Shown one piece after another: positions 21,582 through 32,239 of a DNA stretch of 64,000 nt (position 1 is its first letter; each line of letters opens with the position of its first letter). The notes below the pieces were generated by a model. It searched no databases. It was not told where the DNA came from and saw only the letters and a list, made by a program, of their open reading frames with translations. The DNA is from Orientallactaga sibirica (Eukaryota > Chordata > Mammalia > Rodentia > Dipodidae), in NCBI GenBank assembly GCA_036365145.1, contig JAEOAD010001753.1, positions 178,088-242,087 of the forward strand, in the 5' to 3' direction. Both the position numbers and the translations under genes were made by a program.

Positions 21582-24500
21582 CCTTTAAAGCGGTCGGTGT
21601 GGTCAGCAGCACGACGTAGGGGCCCTTCCACCGGGTCTCAAGGTTTTCCGCATGGTGGCGCCTAACGTAGACCGAATCTCCAACTTGGAAGTGATGGGGG
21701 ACTTGCAAGTCTCCTTCCCCTGAATAGGCCTCGCGCAGCTGCTTCCATGTTTGTTGCCTCACCCACTCGAGTGCTTTGAGCCTAGAGAACAAAGGCTGGG
21801 AAAGCAACATATCAGCACTGTGTACAGAAGCAATTTCTATCAGTGGAGGGGGCCCTCCATAGAGCAACTCATAGGGGGTCAGTCCAAATTGTCCAGGGGT
21901 GTTTCTAACCCAGAAAAGCACAAAGGGTAGGAGAGCTATCCAATCATTAACGCCAGTCTCTGAGGTCAATTTGGTGAGGGTCTCTTTAATGGTTTTATTC
22001 ATTCTTTCTACCTGTCCTGAGCTTTGGGGTCTATATGCACAATGTAATTTCCAATCAATCCCCAATATCGTGGCTAATCCCTGACTTACCTGGGCAACAA
22101 AAGCTGGACCATGTCAGACCCTACCCTATTACCTTAGGTATTCCAAATCTTGGGAAAATTTCTTCCAGTATCTTCTTGGCCACCACGGTTAAGGTCTCTC
22201 TCTTGGTAGGATAAGCTTCCACCCATCCTGAAAAGGTGTCTATGAAAACTAATAAGTACTTATTACCATATTTGGCTGGCTTTACCTCGGTGAAGTCCAC
22301 CTCCCAGTGAGCACCTGGGTGGCTTTCTCTCAGTCTCTTTCCAGGGGGCATTCTTGAGGGATTTGCATTGACCAGCTGGCAGGGCACACAATGTTTAACC
22401 ACTGAACCAGTCACTCCTGGTAATCTCAGAACATGATATGGGGATGTTCTAATCAGGTTCCGTAGATGTTTGGCCCCCAGATGGGTTAGATGGTGCATCT
22501 GCTGAACATATTCAAGTCCTTCTTTTTGGGGTAGGATTTCTTTCCCATCTGAGGTATAGCAAGTTCCGTCTGGGGCTCTGGAGAACTGGTCTAATTTTTT
22601 TATCTCTTGCCAGTCCCCTGGAGTGTATTGTCGTCCAGGCTCTGGGGTTATGGATGTTTCTATTACAGCAGGAGGCTAACACCTTGAGCTGCCTGCTTGG
22701 CTACCTGGTCAGCCATCTGGTTCCCTCTTGAGATAAAATCTTTAGCCTTCTGGTGCCCAAGACAATGTATAATGGCTAGTCTTTTTGGCAAGTATAAGGC
22801 TTCTAGTAAACTTAGAATTTCCTCCTTGTTCCTGATTTCCTTCCCTGCTGAAGTGAGCAGTCCTCTCTGTTTATAAATGGCCCTGTGCACGTGAGCAGTC
22901 ACAAAAGCATACCTGCTGTCCGTGTAAATGTTTATAGATCTTCCTTCTGCTAGCCTCAAGGCCTGTGTGAGGGCTATGAGTTCAGCCTTTTGTGCTGAAG
23001 TTCCTTCCGGCAGGCTGCTGGCCCAGACAGTATTGGTCCCGTCCACCACCACCGCCTCAGCCATTCTCTTACCTTCCACCACGTAGCTGCTTCCATCAGT
23101 GAACCAGGTCTGGGCTCCAGCTAGCGGGACATCTGTAAGATCCTTGCGGATCCCGGTTTCCTCAATCAGTAATTGGTGACAATCATGAGTCACTGGTTCA
23201 TCAGTCTCTTCAGGCAGAAGAGTGGCGGGGTTGAGGATGGCCGGTGGTGCGAAGGTGACTCTGTGAGAAGCAGGCTCTGATAGTGGGTCATGTGGGTGTT
23301 AGTCATCCAACGGTCTGGGGGCTGCTGGATGATGCTCTCCAGTGCATGGGGGGCTATCATGGTTATATTTTGTCCCAGAGTCAATTTGTCAGCGTCCTTG
23401 ACTAATACAGCCACAGCTGCAATAGCCTTCAGACAGACTTGCCATCCACTAGCTACAGGATCAAGTTTCTTGGATAGGTAAGCAATAGGTCTCTTCCATG
23501 GCCCCAGAGATTGGGTCAACACTCCCCGAGCTACTCCCTTACGTTCATCCACATAGAGAGTGAAAGGTTTGGTGACATCAGGGAGGGCTAGGGCAGGTGC
23601 ACTCAGCAGGGCCCTCTTGATGGCATCAAAAGCCTTCTGATGCTCAGGAGCCCAAAGGAAATCCCCGTTTCCTTTGGTCAGCGGGTAAAGCGGGGCTGCC
23701 AAGGTTGCAAACCCCAGAATCCATAGCCTGCAAAACCCAGCCGTCCCCAGAAACTCTCTTAATTGTCTGGCCGTGGTTGGGGCCGGTATCTGGACTACAG
23801 TTCTTTTTTGTGCTTCCATCAGCCAACGTTGCCCATCCCGTAAACTGTACCCCAGGTATGTTACCTCTCTCTTGCAGATCTGGGCCTTTTTGGCTGAAGC
23901 TCGGTAGCCCAGGTTTGATAGCTCCAGTAGCAACGCTTCCGTACCTTCCAAGCAGTCCTGTCTGGTGGCTCCCGCCAGGAGCAAGTCATCTACATACTGA
24001 AGGAGGGTTACCTGGGGGTGCTGAGTCCTGAAGTTGGCCAGGTCCTTATGTAGGGCTTCATCAAAGATGGTCGGGGAGTTTTTGAACCCTTGAGGTAGTC
24101 GGGTCCAGGTGAGCTGCCCAGTTTTTCCCGTACCTGGGTCCCTCCATTCAAAGGCAAAAAGTGGTTGGCTAGTGGGGTACAATCTCAGGCAGGAAAAAAG
24201 CATCTTTTAAGTCTAGCACCGTGTACCAGCTCCGTTCAGGCAGAAGGGCACTTAGGAGGTTGTAAGGGTTTAGGACAGTTGGATGTATATCCTGCACCCT
24301 TTTATTGACCTCCCTTAAGTCCTGTACTGGTCGATAATCATTGGTCCCAGGCTTTTTAACTGGTAGCAAGGGAGTATTCCAAGGGGACTGAACAGGAACC
24401 AAGATGCCCTGCTGGATCAGTCTTTGAATATGTGGTCGGATTCCTTCTTGGGCCTCTCTACTCAGGGGGTACTGTTTAACTGATATTGGTGTGGCAGTGG

Positions 24501-25014
24501 CTTTCAGCTGAATAACCTGTGGGGGAACTTGTTTCGCCAAGCCTATCCCGGCAGTTTCCGCCCAGGCTTGGGGAAACTGCTCCAACCAGATCTGTATGTC
24601 TTGATCAGGCTTAGCCGGAGGAGAGTATAGTCGGTACTCTTCATCTAATTGGAGGGTCAACACAGTGATGGGTTTGTTATTTGCAGACACCTCTGGTTTT
24701 CCCTTTCTAAAAGAAATTTGAACTCCCATCTTAGTCATTAAGTCCCTACCTAGGAGGGGTGCCGGGCACTCAGGGATGACTAGGAATGAGTGGGTTACCC
24801 GTCCCACTCCTAAGTCAATGGTTCTTCGGGTAGTCCATGAATACTGTTGTTGCCCTGTGGCACCCATTACCCAGGATTTCTTGTCTTTTAATTTTCCTAA
24901 TGGCTGAAGTTGCACTGAATGCTCTGCTCCGGTGTCAACTAGAAACTCGACTGGTTGCCCCTCCACCTTTAAAGTTACCCTGGGCTCGGGGAAGGTGTCC
25001 AAACCTCGTCTCCC
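21442..25014 (-). pseudogene. Provirus pro-pol (protease, RT, RNase H, integrase), frameshifted
   Basis: The frame follows gag directly after a TAG stop. The protease site DTGA is at about 24,925-24,936. RT is cut by a one-base insertion near 24,196, upstream of its YVDD box at 23,985-23,996. RNase H (23,193-22,663) keeps its acidic residues (FTDGSS, QKAEL, YTDSR, QMADQ), but the frame changes before it (near 23,260) and after it (near 22,665). Integrase has the N-terminal HLTHLG/CVPC zinc part and first catalytic Asp in HWEVDF (22,498-22,121). A small duplication and a deletion near 22,100-22,125 hit the second catalytic Asp region. The C-terminal part with the catalytic Glu (GQVER) reads from 22,065 to the stop at 21,442. 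Confidence 0.94.
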
Positions 25015-26579
25015 CTATTCTTCATTTTCCCCTAGGGTTAGGACTCTCGGTCCTCTGTTCTTCTTCGTGGGGCAGTCCTTTGCCCAGTGTCCTTTTTCCT
25101 TACAATAAGCACATTGGTCTTTATTGAGTAGGGTCCTGTTGCCCAGGTTCCCTGACTGTCTAGGACCTGTCCTGAATTTTCTAAAGTCCCTCTATTTCTC
25201 TCTGCTGTTCTTTTCTTCAACTACTGCAGCCAAGATTTTAGTTAAAATTTTTTCCTGCCGTCTATCACGTTTTTCCTCTCTTTCCTTCTCTTTTCTTTGT
25301 TCCTTTTCTTCTTCCGTCTCTCTTTTGTAATACACCTTTTCTGCCTCCTTCACTAGATCAGGCAATTCAGCCTCCTGTAGTCCCTCCAGACTCTGAAGTT
25401 TTTTTCTGATATCTGGTGCTGACTGTCCTATAAAGGCTAGGGCTATTGAGGCTTTCTGAGCTTCCGAGGTAGGATCAAAAGGAGTGTACCTTCTGAAGGC
25501 TTCCATAAGCCTTTCAAGAAATACTGAGGGAGGTTTGGTTGGTCCCTGTATCACCTCTCTTACCTTCGCCAAATTGGTGGGCCGTCTTGAGGCACCTCGG
25601 AGATCCACCACCAGAGCCTGGTGATAGATTCTTAAGCTCTCCCTACCTTCGGCCGTGTTGTAGTCCCAGCTGGGGCGAGTCAATGGGAACCCCATATCAA
25701 TCTCATTTTGTAACAGCGTGGGTCACCCATCGGCCCCAGGAACATTTTTTCTAGCCTCTAATAGAATTCTCTCCCGTTTCTCAGTCGTGAAGAGCATCTG
25801 CAGCAGCTGTTGACAATCATGCCAAGTAGGCTGGTGAGAGAACATAAGGGACTCCATCAACCCCGTGAGGCGTTGGGGATCCTCTGAGAAAGGGGGTGGT
25901 TAGTTTTCCAATTATAAAGATCTGCAGAAGAAAAAGGCCAATACTGAAGGGGTTGCAATTGGCCACCTGGCACAGGAGGGCCAAAGGTGCGCAGAGGCAA
26001 TGCCACGATTTCGTCTGCCCACTCCGGGGTGGCGCCCTTCTGGCTTCGGGTCCCAGTGGCTGATCCCTTCATTGCTGGTGCCTCAGGAGGAGCGGAGGCC
26101 CCTCCCGCAGCGCCCTGTCCTGCATAAGGGGGTGGGGGAGCCGGTAGGGATTCTGGCCAGGCCAGTGGCTCCTCGATCTCGGGATAGATACGAGGAGCAG
26201 GTTTGGCTTCCTCAGGTGACTGCTTCGTGTCATTTTTGAGGGCCAGGACTCGGGAGCCTGCCTTTCTTGGTTTGGCTAGCCATGGTTTGACCCACTGTGG
26301 AGGGTCATCTATCAAATTTTCCCAGGTGAGGATATAGGGCTCTTGATCAGGATGTGAGCCCAACCCAGTCTGAAAAACAACAGCTTTAACAGCTAGAATG
26401 ATCTCAGAGTTAAAGGTCCCTTCTGATGGCCATCCGACACCAAATGTTGGCCACTCAGAGGCACAAAAAGTCTTCCAGGGTCCCTTCTTAATCTCAACTG
26501 ACAGATTATGAGCTCGAGATTTAACTTCAGTCCAATGGTCAAGAGTCAAGCTAAGGGGGGTCATCACCATCTGTCCCAT
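25015..26579 (-). pseudogene. Provirus gag (MA, p12-like, CA, NC), inactivated
   Basis: Gag begins at ATG 26,579 with MGQ, the myristoylation-type start. The p12-like region carries a PPPY late-domain motif, followed by the capsid start with [15 protein letters not shown] one-base loss in a C run (25,892-25,896) shifts the frame in CA. A TGA, probably from a CpG to TpG change, lies at 25,723-25,725 and a TAG at 25,192-25,194. The CCHC zinc knuckle ([14 protein letters not shown]) of NC is at 25,072-25,113 and the normal terminal TAG at 25,015-25,017. Pol continues in the same frame, which fits the stop-readthrough strategy of gammaretroviruses. Three separate lesions make Gag non-functional. 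Confidence 0.95.
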
Positions 26580-26801
26580 GACAAAAGCGAAGACAAAGAC
26601 ACACAAAACAAAGACACACAAAACAGAAACCAACAGATCTAGGCCCTCACAACCTTCCTTTGTCCTCCACAAGCAGGCAAATGAATCAGATGGCCACGGA
26701 GGGGGAAGTCTCCGCTTCAACAACAGAATTCGGTCCTCTGACCGACAGTAGGAGGCCACCAGGTGCCCCTGGCTTTCCTCACCTCCCAGGGCATCCCCCA
26801 G
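26577..26801 (-). CDS. Gag leader extension resembling glycosylated-Gag
   Basis: Upstream of the Gag ATG the same frame stays open for about 87 codons without any ATG. A CTG at 26,799-26,801 sits in an excellent context (GCCACCCTGG) and would give a 74-residue extension. Its last 21 residues before the Gag Met are strongly hydrophobic ([20 protein letters not shown]). Murine-leukaemia-type gammaretroviruses start a membrane-anchored glyco-Gag at a CTG upstream of gag, with a comparable leader. I infer the same here from position and shape only. The downstream gag is broken, so only a truncated product could be made. Confidence 0.6.
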
Positions 26802-27001
26802 GGTGGCAGCCTGTGATTCTCTTAGCACGTCTACTGATCACAGTCCTTTGGCCTTACAGCCTAAAAGGATGGCTGCAAAACCGAAAGCGCGCCTTTCAGA
26901 CAACAGACACTCAGAATGGAGGTACCGGCCAGCAAGCACACATACCAGAGGGGATCCCCTTACCTCCAAGTCGGTTCTCGGGTGTGGGGGGTGGTCACAG
27001 A

Positions 27002-27019
27002 ATCCCGGATGAGCCCCCA
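27002..27019 (-). promoter_or_regulatory. Primer-binding site, tRNA-Pro type
   Basis: TGGGGGCTCATCCGGGAT on the - strand, three bases after the LTR end, matches the tRNA-Pro primer site of gammaretroviruses with one A-for-G change. Confidence 0.95.
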
Positions 27020-27022
27020 ATT

Positions 27023-27763
27023 TGAAAGACTCCCAATAGCGGGAACCTTCCACACTCAGGCTGGGATAAGCGACACCCCAAATCCCCACGAGAAACAGTC
27101 TTGATGCAAACAGCAAGAGGACTTTATTCCAGCGCGCTGGGGCCCAGAGCCATGCACCACACAGGTGAAGAGGATTGTGGACCCCGAATGCAGGGTTAAG
27201 GCAGTTTTTATAGGGTTTACAACAAAGCTCATGCATCGTGTACCAATCATTTCAAAACATCAGAAGCCCGCGCTGTGCTGACCAATCCATTTGTAAAGCA
27301 CCACAGTTCTTAGACCAATTATTTCAAATTGCTCAAGCCTGCTCATGGTAGACCAATCATGTTGTAACACACCCAGGTTCCTCCCTACAGCCCTAGAGGT
27401 CTGTGGCCTCTTGGGTGGGGGTGACGAATTGTGGTCAGAGCTGGTCATCGGACTTGGGCTGAGCTGGGTGTTCCCCTGTACATTCTTTTCCATCCATTGC
27501 ACAAGCAGCTATTTACAGAAGCCAAATAAGCGGTTATTTATCTTATTTCCTGGTATTCACTGGGTTAGGGTCTCGTATTCATGAGCCTAGCCTACATTCT
27601 TTTGCCCAATTTCATATAGAAACCGGGTTCTGAAACAGCAAGGAATGTGACCTTTTACCCATTTACTGGCAGCAAAGCAAGTTCCCTTTTATTGGCAGCA
27701 GGGCGGTTCTGGAATCTGAGGTATTCAAGGTTGGGGTCTGAGAAGGGTCAGGCTATCCTTTCA
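27023..27763 (-). repeat. 5' LTR of the provirus
   Basis: The same 741 bp as the 3' LTR with about 25 substitutions. The core promoter TATAAAAA lies at 27,205-27,212 and the polyadenylation signal AATAAA at 27,123-27,128. Several CCAAT-type motifs lie in U3. It ends GAGTCTTTCA next to the primer site. Confidence 0.96.
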
Positions 27764-28590
27764 TTTGCCCTTCTTCAATATCTGTCCTGTTACATCAATC
27801 AGGAAAAGCTGAAGAATCTTCAAGGAGAAAGTCCCATTTTCATATCAACAATTTGTAATAAAATGTATTTTGGTGAGCCAAAGACAAAACAAGAATGACA
27901 CTGACATAGGATAGAAGACAAAGATTTATTTCAGGCAAAAAGAGTGATTATAAGAGTTACTTGCAATATGTCATTTTTGAACAATGGAAAAATGGGAAAT
28001 TTTCTCAGTGGGCCTTTACATATTTGTGTACAAAATCATTTTAACCCTGGATACCTATATATGCATAGTCAGTTGTGGAGAGTGATTCTGACCTTGCTGT
28101 GTTCATGATCATTATTGAAGATGGTAGACACTTATTGGGTATTCTTACAAAGTATTCTTGTTGACAATTTTGATAAATGTACAGAAACTGACCCAGGGTT
28201 TTTCCGCACCCACGTTGGTACCCATCCCCTAGGGGTGCATAGGTCTGAATGCTTATGCGGTTCCCGGAGGCTTGAGTATTGAACCTTGGCCAACATGCCT
28301 AGAATGATTATAAAAAGTAAACAAATTTACAGTGCTTATAGAGGCTATAGCGTTTACAGAGACTATATGTTTTACAGTCATTGTTAGGGGAGGGTCTCAG
28401 CTGGAGGCAGGTCCTCAGTCGCGATTCCTCGGCTTGTCAGCTCCAGTCTGTGATCAGCAATCTGTTGAGCTGCTGGAACACTTGAGCTCTGGAAGCCGCT
28501 ACATTTAGCCTCTGTAACATTGTTTGCTCGCCTGACTCAGGCACAGCCATTCCTGCATGTTGAAACTGTTGTAAACCAAGTTAAAGTTTT
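27764..28590. other. Unassigned sequence between two ERVs
   Basis: No gene was recognised. Part of it (from about 28,200) may be the 3' end of the class II ERV to the right. It contains a 17-nt string at 28,191-28,207 that also occurs in that element's LTR. Confidence 0.35.
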
Positions 28591-28956
28591 TTTTTTTACT
28601 TAGAAGACATCATTTAATAACCAGACGACAGTACTGCCATTATAGAACAGATAGTCATTAAGCCCAGGCCTGATTCAGATAAGGAACTAGCTGACAAACG
28701 TGTTGACCTCCAACTCTGTAATCTATGTTTGTTTGTTTGGCAGTAAATTCCCCCTGCTTAAGCCAAATGAGAATCTGAGAAAGAAACTGCTTGGGAGATA
28801 CTTAAGGCATCAAAAAAATCCTTTTGCAGCCTTATCAGGATCACCAAAAGACAAATGACTATATGAAATAACAGATATTTTCTTTTGTAAACCTTGTAAA
28901 TCTATGTTAAGATTATTATGATTTTAAATAGCCCAAATATGATTTTTAACCTTTTA

Positions 28957-29127
28957 CCATACAGTAGCAGTCCCATTGTAGGATAAAGGAGTAATACTTA
29001 TGAATTGATAATTTACATGACAGAACAATTGCTTTTGAACCACAAGATTAACAATCTGCCTTTTTAAATACATAACAGCATTTTCTAGAGCATCTAACCT
29101 GACTGACAGCTTTTTATCAATATCTAT
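28957..29127 (-). pseudogene. Class II ERV env TM ectodomain remnant
   Basis: Fifty-seven codons are open on the - strand with the betaretroviral TM pattern: DKKLSVRLDALENAV, a helical heptad stretch, then a single Cys in LFCHVNY and ITPLSYN. Diverged TM sequence continues on both sides (to about 28,700 and about 29,300) in changing frames. The match is to the family pattern as I know it from MMTV/HERV-K-type Env, not to a specific virus. Confidence 0.65.
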
Positions 29128-29468
29128 CTGTGATGAAAAAGTTTGAGAAAAATTTTAATCAGTCCAATAACAGCTTTTGGGGAGTTTTCACACCTGTAGG
29201 ACCTTTTAGAGATACTCAGCCATGGGGGCCTCTGGTCCTTGTAACAGAAATTTTGTAAACCATTTATTGACCTGAGATGTAATTCCCAGTCCCCACTCCC
29301 TCCCCCACACAAGAATTGGGACCGAGGCTTCAGCGGTGGGCTTGATGTCTCTTTTGGCTGTGGCTGCCAGTACCTGTAAAGAAAGGGGGTGAAAAGGGGG
29401 AAGGGAACTGTCCCATGTTATTAAGTCAAGGGGAGAAGCGTCCGTCCATAGGGAAACAATTAACATGT

Positions 29469-29585
29469 AGACACACAAATATGACAGAAACACATAGGGC
29501 CCAATAACACAGACACATGAATATGACAGAAACAGAGGGCCCAATAACATAGACACTGAATATGACAGAAACAGAGGGCCCAAGA
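29469..29585 (+). repeat. Three-copy tandem repeat of about 35 bp
   Basis: Units containing AATATGACAGAAACA and GGGCCCAATAACA recur three times with small differences, inside the class II ERV. Confidence 0.8.
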
Positions 29586-29589
29586 AAAG

Positions 29590-30980
29590 CTATGCGCGCT
29601 TCAGAACCAAATTTAAAAGGAGAAAGAGAGAAAGAGAGCGCTCAGATACTCACCAGACCGGCCTGAGTGCTGGGGATCCCAGGGTTGGATGTTTTGAAAA
29701 CACAGTCAGATAGGAAACAATTATCACAGGCAATGGAGGGAGATGTTAGGAATTTTTTGTATATTAGTTATATCAACCATGTGAGAGAATTAAATATTAA
29801 TGAGTCAATTTTAACCTTAACATATAGTTAAAAATGTTTACAAATAGGAACTTAATTAACTTTATTGGGTACTCTAAATTTAGTCTTTTTTAACCATCAT
29901 CATGACCAGATTAATATCAACAAGTTAAAGTTTTGAGTTTACAAACTGAATACCATAGTAACCTATCAGCTAGAGCCATGCTTTTATTAGTCTGATGTAG
30001 GCCCTAGAGTTATATTACTTTATTCTATCTTAAAAAATCTGCAATCTGGTTAAGTGTTTTGTCTTTAACCTTGTTCAAGTTTACTTAATATCTACATTTA
30101 CATATTTTTATCTTACAAGCTATGTAACCATTTTGTAACAATCTTTTTTTTTTTATCAAATAGTTACCAACATTTAAAGTTTTTTCTCCAGTTTAACTAA
30201 ACTTTTATTGTTTTTACCATGAGGCTTTTAATAAAAGATCTTATGAAATATCTTTAAAGAGTAGATCAGACTTGACTTTTGAAACACACTAGGAAAGTAG
30301 ATTTGAACATTATTAGAAATTTTCTAACAAATTTAGTATTGAGTACATATTTAAATTTAAATATAATTCTTGAGACTGTTTTTTTTTGTTAGTAGTCCCA
30401 GATAAGCATAAAGAGGCAAAGTGAGCTTAAAACAGTTGTAAATACTTATAAGAAGTCCACATCTACAAACCAGTGAAGCTAAGAAAGAGGGTCTTGGATC
30501 TTTTCCCTCATGCTATAAGGCAGCTTTCTGATCTTGCCTTTTACTTTTTTTTTTTTTTTTTTAAATAAATCCATTATCTCCTTGTTTACCCTGTTGGCGG
30601 GTGTGGCTGGAGGGTATCAGGCCACCTGAGCCCACGTGGCATCAGCCAGGCCCCTGGAGCCTGGGCCCTGAACCCAACTGTGAGCATGGAGAGAAACAAA
30701 ACAGGGGGGGTGTCTTTTCCCCTCAGGTGTAGCTATTGTCTCCTCTGCTGCCTGTGGCGTTTTTAGCAGCCCTGGCTCCAGAGTGGGCGCAGTCCAGCAG
30801 CCTTTGCCTCTTGTCAGCCTGCCGCTGCTTTGGAGCATGGGCCAGCCAGATCTGCCACAGCGACTGAGATCTGGAGGACTTTTTCCCAGAATAAGTTGGC
30901 CTCTTTTTGAGAGAGTTTTATGCCCCTAACTTTAAGAAATGTCCTTAATCCACTGATTTGGGGTTCCTTTTGATGGGTAC
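29590..30980 (-). other. Non-coding internal region of the class II ERV
   Basis: A very AT-rich stretch (about 29,700-30,560) is followed by a GC-richer stretch with no retroviral protein motif in any frame. A poly-T run lies at 30,546-30,562. Confidence 0.4.
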
Positions 30981-30986
30981 ACCTCA

Positions 30987-31139
30987 CCTAATTCCTCACT
31001 GGGGAGGCGGCCACTGGGCCTATAGTTTTGCCTTTCTCTGATAGAGAAAGGGAAAGTTTGTTTTTCTTTACATTATATCTCGCCTAGTCCGTCAGTGGGG
31101 AGACTAGTTCCTCACTGGGGAGGCGGCCACTGGGGGCCT
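30987..31139 (+). repeat. Two direct repeats of about 27 bp in the ERV leader
   Basis: TTCCTCACTGGGGAGGCGGC with CACTGGG after it occurs at about 30,987 and again at about 31,110. The copies lie between primer site and internal region. Confidence 0.85.
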
Positions 31140-31426
31140 GCTAGTCCCAGGGGGAGGATGTCCCCAAGGGATCACTCACCTATTAACCACGCATCTTAAC
31201 CCAATTTCCTCGTGTCTTGAGAGACTCTAAGTCCCTGAATGAATAACTCATGTTTACTCAATGTTTGTCCCATAATTTCATCGCTCTTCTTACCTTATCC
31301 GGGTCTGTGTCACAGGCGGGCTTTCCTCGCGGTGACCTCTGTGCGGATCTTCACTCACCTGAGGTGGCGATCCAATGAAAGAATGACGGCCGTTCACCCG
31401 GCGGCGCCCAAGTCAGTCGCACCTTC

Positions 31427-31444
31427 CCACACGTTTGGGCGCCA
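31427..31444 (-). promoter_or_regulatory. Primer-binding site, tRNA-Lys1,2-like
   Basis: TGGCGCCCAAACGTGTGG on the - strand, two bases after the LTR's CA end. It matches the Lys1,2 primer site of class II elements except for one extra A and one substitution. Confidence 0.8.
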
Positions 31445-31446
31445 CT

Positions 31447-31965
31447 TGCCCTGACCAGCGGGAGTTCAACAAGGCCCGAGGGGAGATTAACCTGGATGAG
31501 AGAGACAAACAGACACAAAGAAGGAGACTAAGCCTAATACCTGGTCAAAGTCTCAAATTTTTATTTTTCACAGAGGTTTATATAGGGGAGGCAGGAGGAA
31601 GGTAAACTAGAAACTGACCCAGGGTCACAAGACTTTCTGATTGATAAGGTTTGATCATGGGACTCTTAATCCCAGGGTCATTGACCCAGGATTACAAGAT
31701 GCTCTGATAAGGTTAGATCATGGGACTCTTAATCCCAGGGGTCATGGGAAGGTCTGTTGTTACATTCCAATAGGCAGATAAAGTAATCGCCTGCAGCCAG
31801 GGGGCTTGTAGCTGATAGGTAGGGCAACTCTGATCCGATAGGTAGATAAAGTGATCGCCTGCAGCCAGGGCTTGTAGCTGGGGCAATTCTGATCCTAAGG
31901 CCTTTTGAATCCATAAGATGGCTTCTCATACAAGATGGCTGTTATGCTGTTCATGGTCTCCGACA
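31447..31965 (-). repeat. 5' LTR of the class II ERV
   Basis: 519 bp, starting TGTCGGAGACC and ending in CA on the - strand. TATATAAA lies at 31,577-31,584 and AATAAA at 31,560-31,565, so R is very short. U3 contains two tandem repeats: about 63 bp at about 31,618-31,742 and about 62 bp at 31,771-31,895. Confidence 0.8.
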
Positions 31966-32104
31966 CCTTCTCTTATCTCACATTCCCATTCTTCTGAACC
32001 CCTTCCTCTTTACAACTAGACCCTTTATTATTTTTAACTAGATGTTTAGTTGACAATGAATATCAGACAGGGGAACAGGTGTGCCATGGCCTCCTGCCTA
32101 TAAA

Positions 32105-32234
32105 AAAAAAAAAGAACCCCAATACTCATGCACCAACTTGTGCATGTGGATTTATAACATACTGGAGGAATCAAACCCAGGCTGTCAGGCTTTGAAAGCA
32201 CATTTGTTGAACTACTAGAGGAATCTCTCCTGTT
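32105..32234 (-). repeat. tRNA-derived SINE fragment, antisense
   Basis: CAACTTGTGCATGTGGATTT and GAATCTCTCCTG at the right follow the antisense SINE order, diverged. Confidence 0.5.
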
Positions 32235-32239
32235 CTTCT

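Larger units (their letters stand above)
18656..27763 (-). mobile_element. Gammaretrovirus-like endogenous provirus, complete but inactivated
   Basis: A 9.1-kb provirus on the - strand has paired 741-bp LTRs (18,656-19,396 and 27,023-27,763), a tRNA-Pro-type primer site, a polypurine tract, and gag, pro-pol and env in order. Gag and pol share one frame separated by a TAG stop, as in murine-leukaemia-type viruses. By eye the LTRs differ at about 25 positions with no indels (about 3.4%), so the insertion is millions rather than tens of thousands of years old. The flanking bases are TTTT (18,652-18,655) and TTTG (27,764-27,767), consistent with a 4-bp target duplication carrying one later change. 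All three genes carry frameshifts or stops. Confidence 0.97.
28600..31965 (-). mobile_element. Class II (ERVK/betaretrovirus-like) ERV, internally deleted
   Basis: The 5' part is clear on the - strand: an LTR (31,447-31,965), then a Lys-type primer site, then a GC-rich leader. A transmembrane Env remnant follows about 2.3 kb downstream, and I find no gag or pol signature between them. No full 3' LTR is visible, so the element is truncated or rearranged at its 3' end. The layout recalls non-autonomous class II elements that replaced gag-pol with non-coding sequence. Confidence 0.7.
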
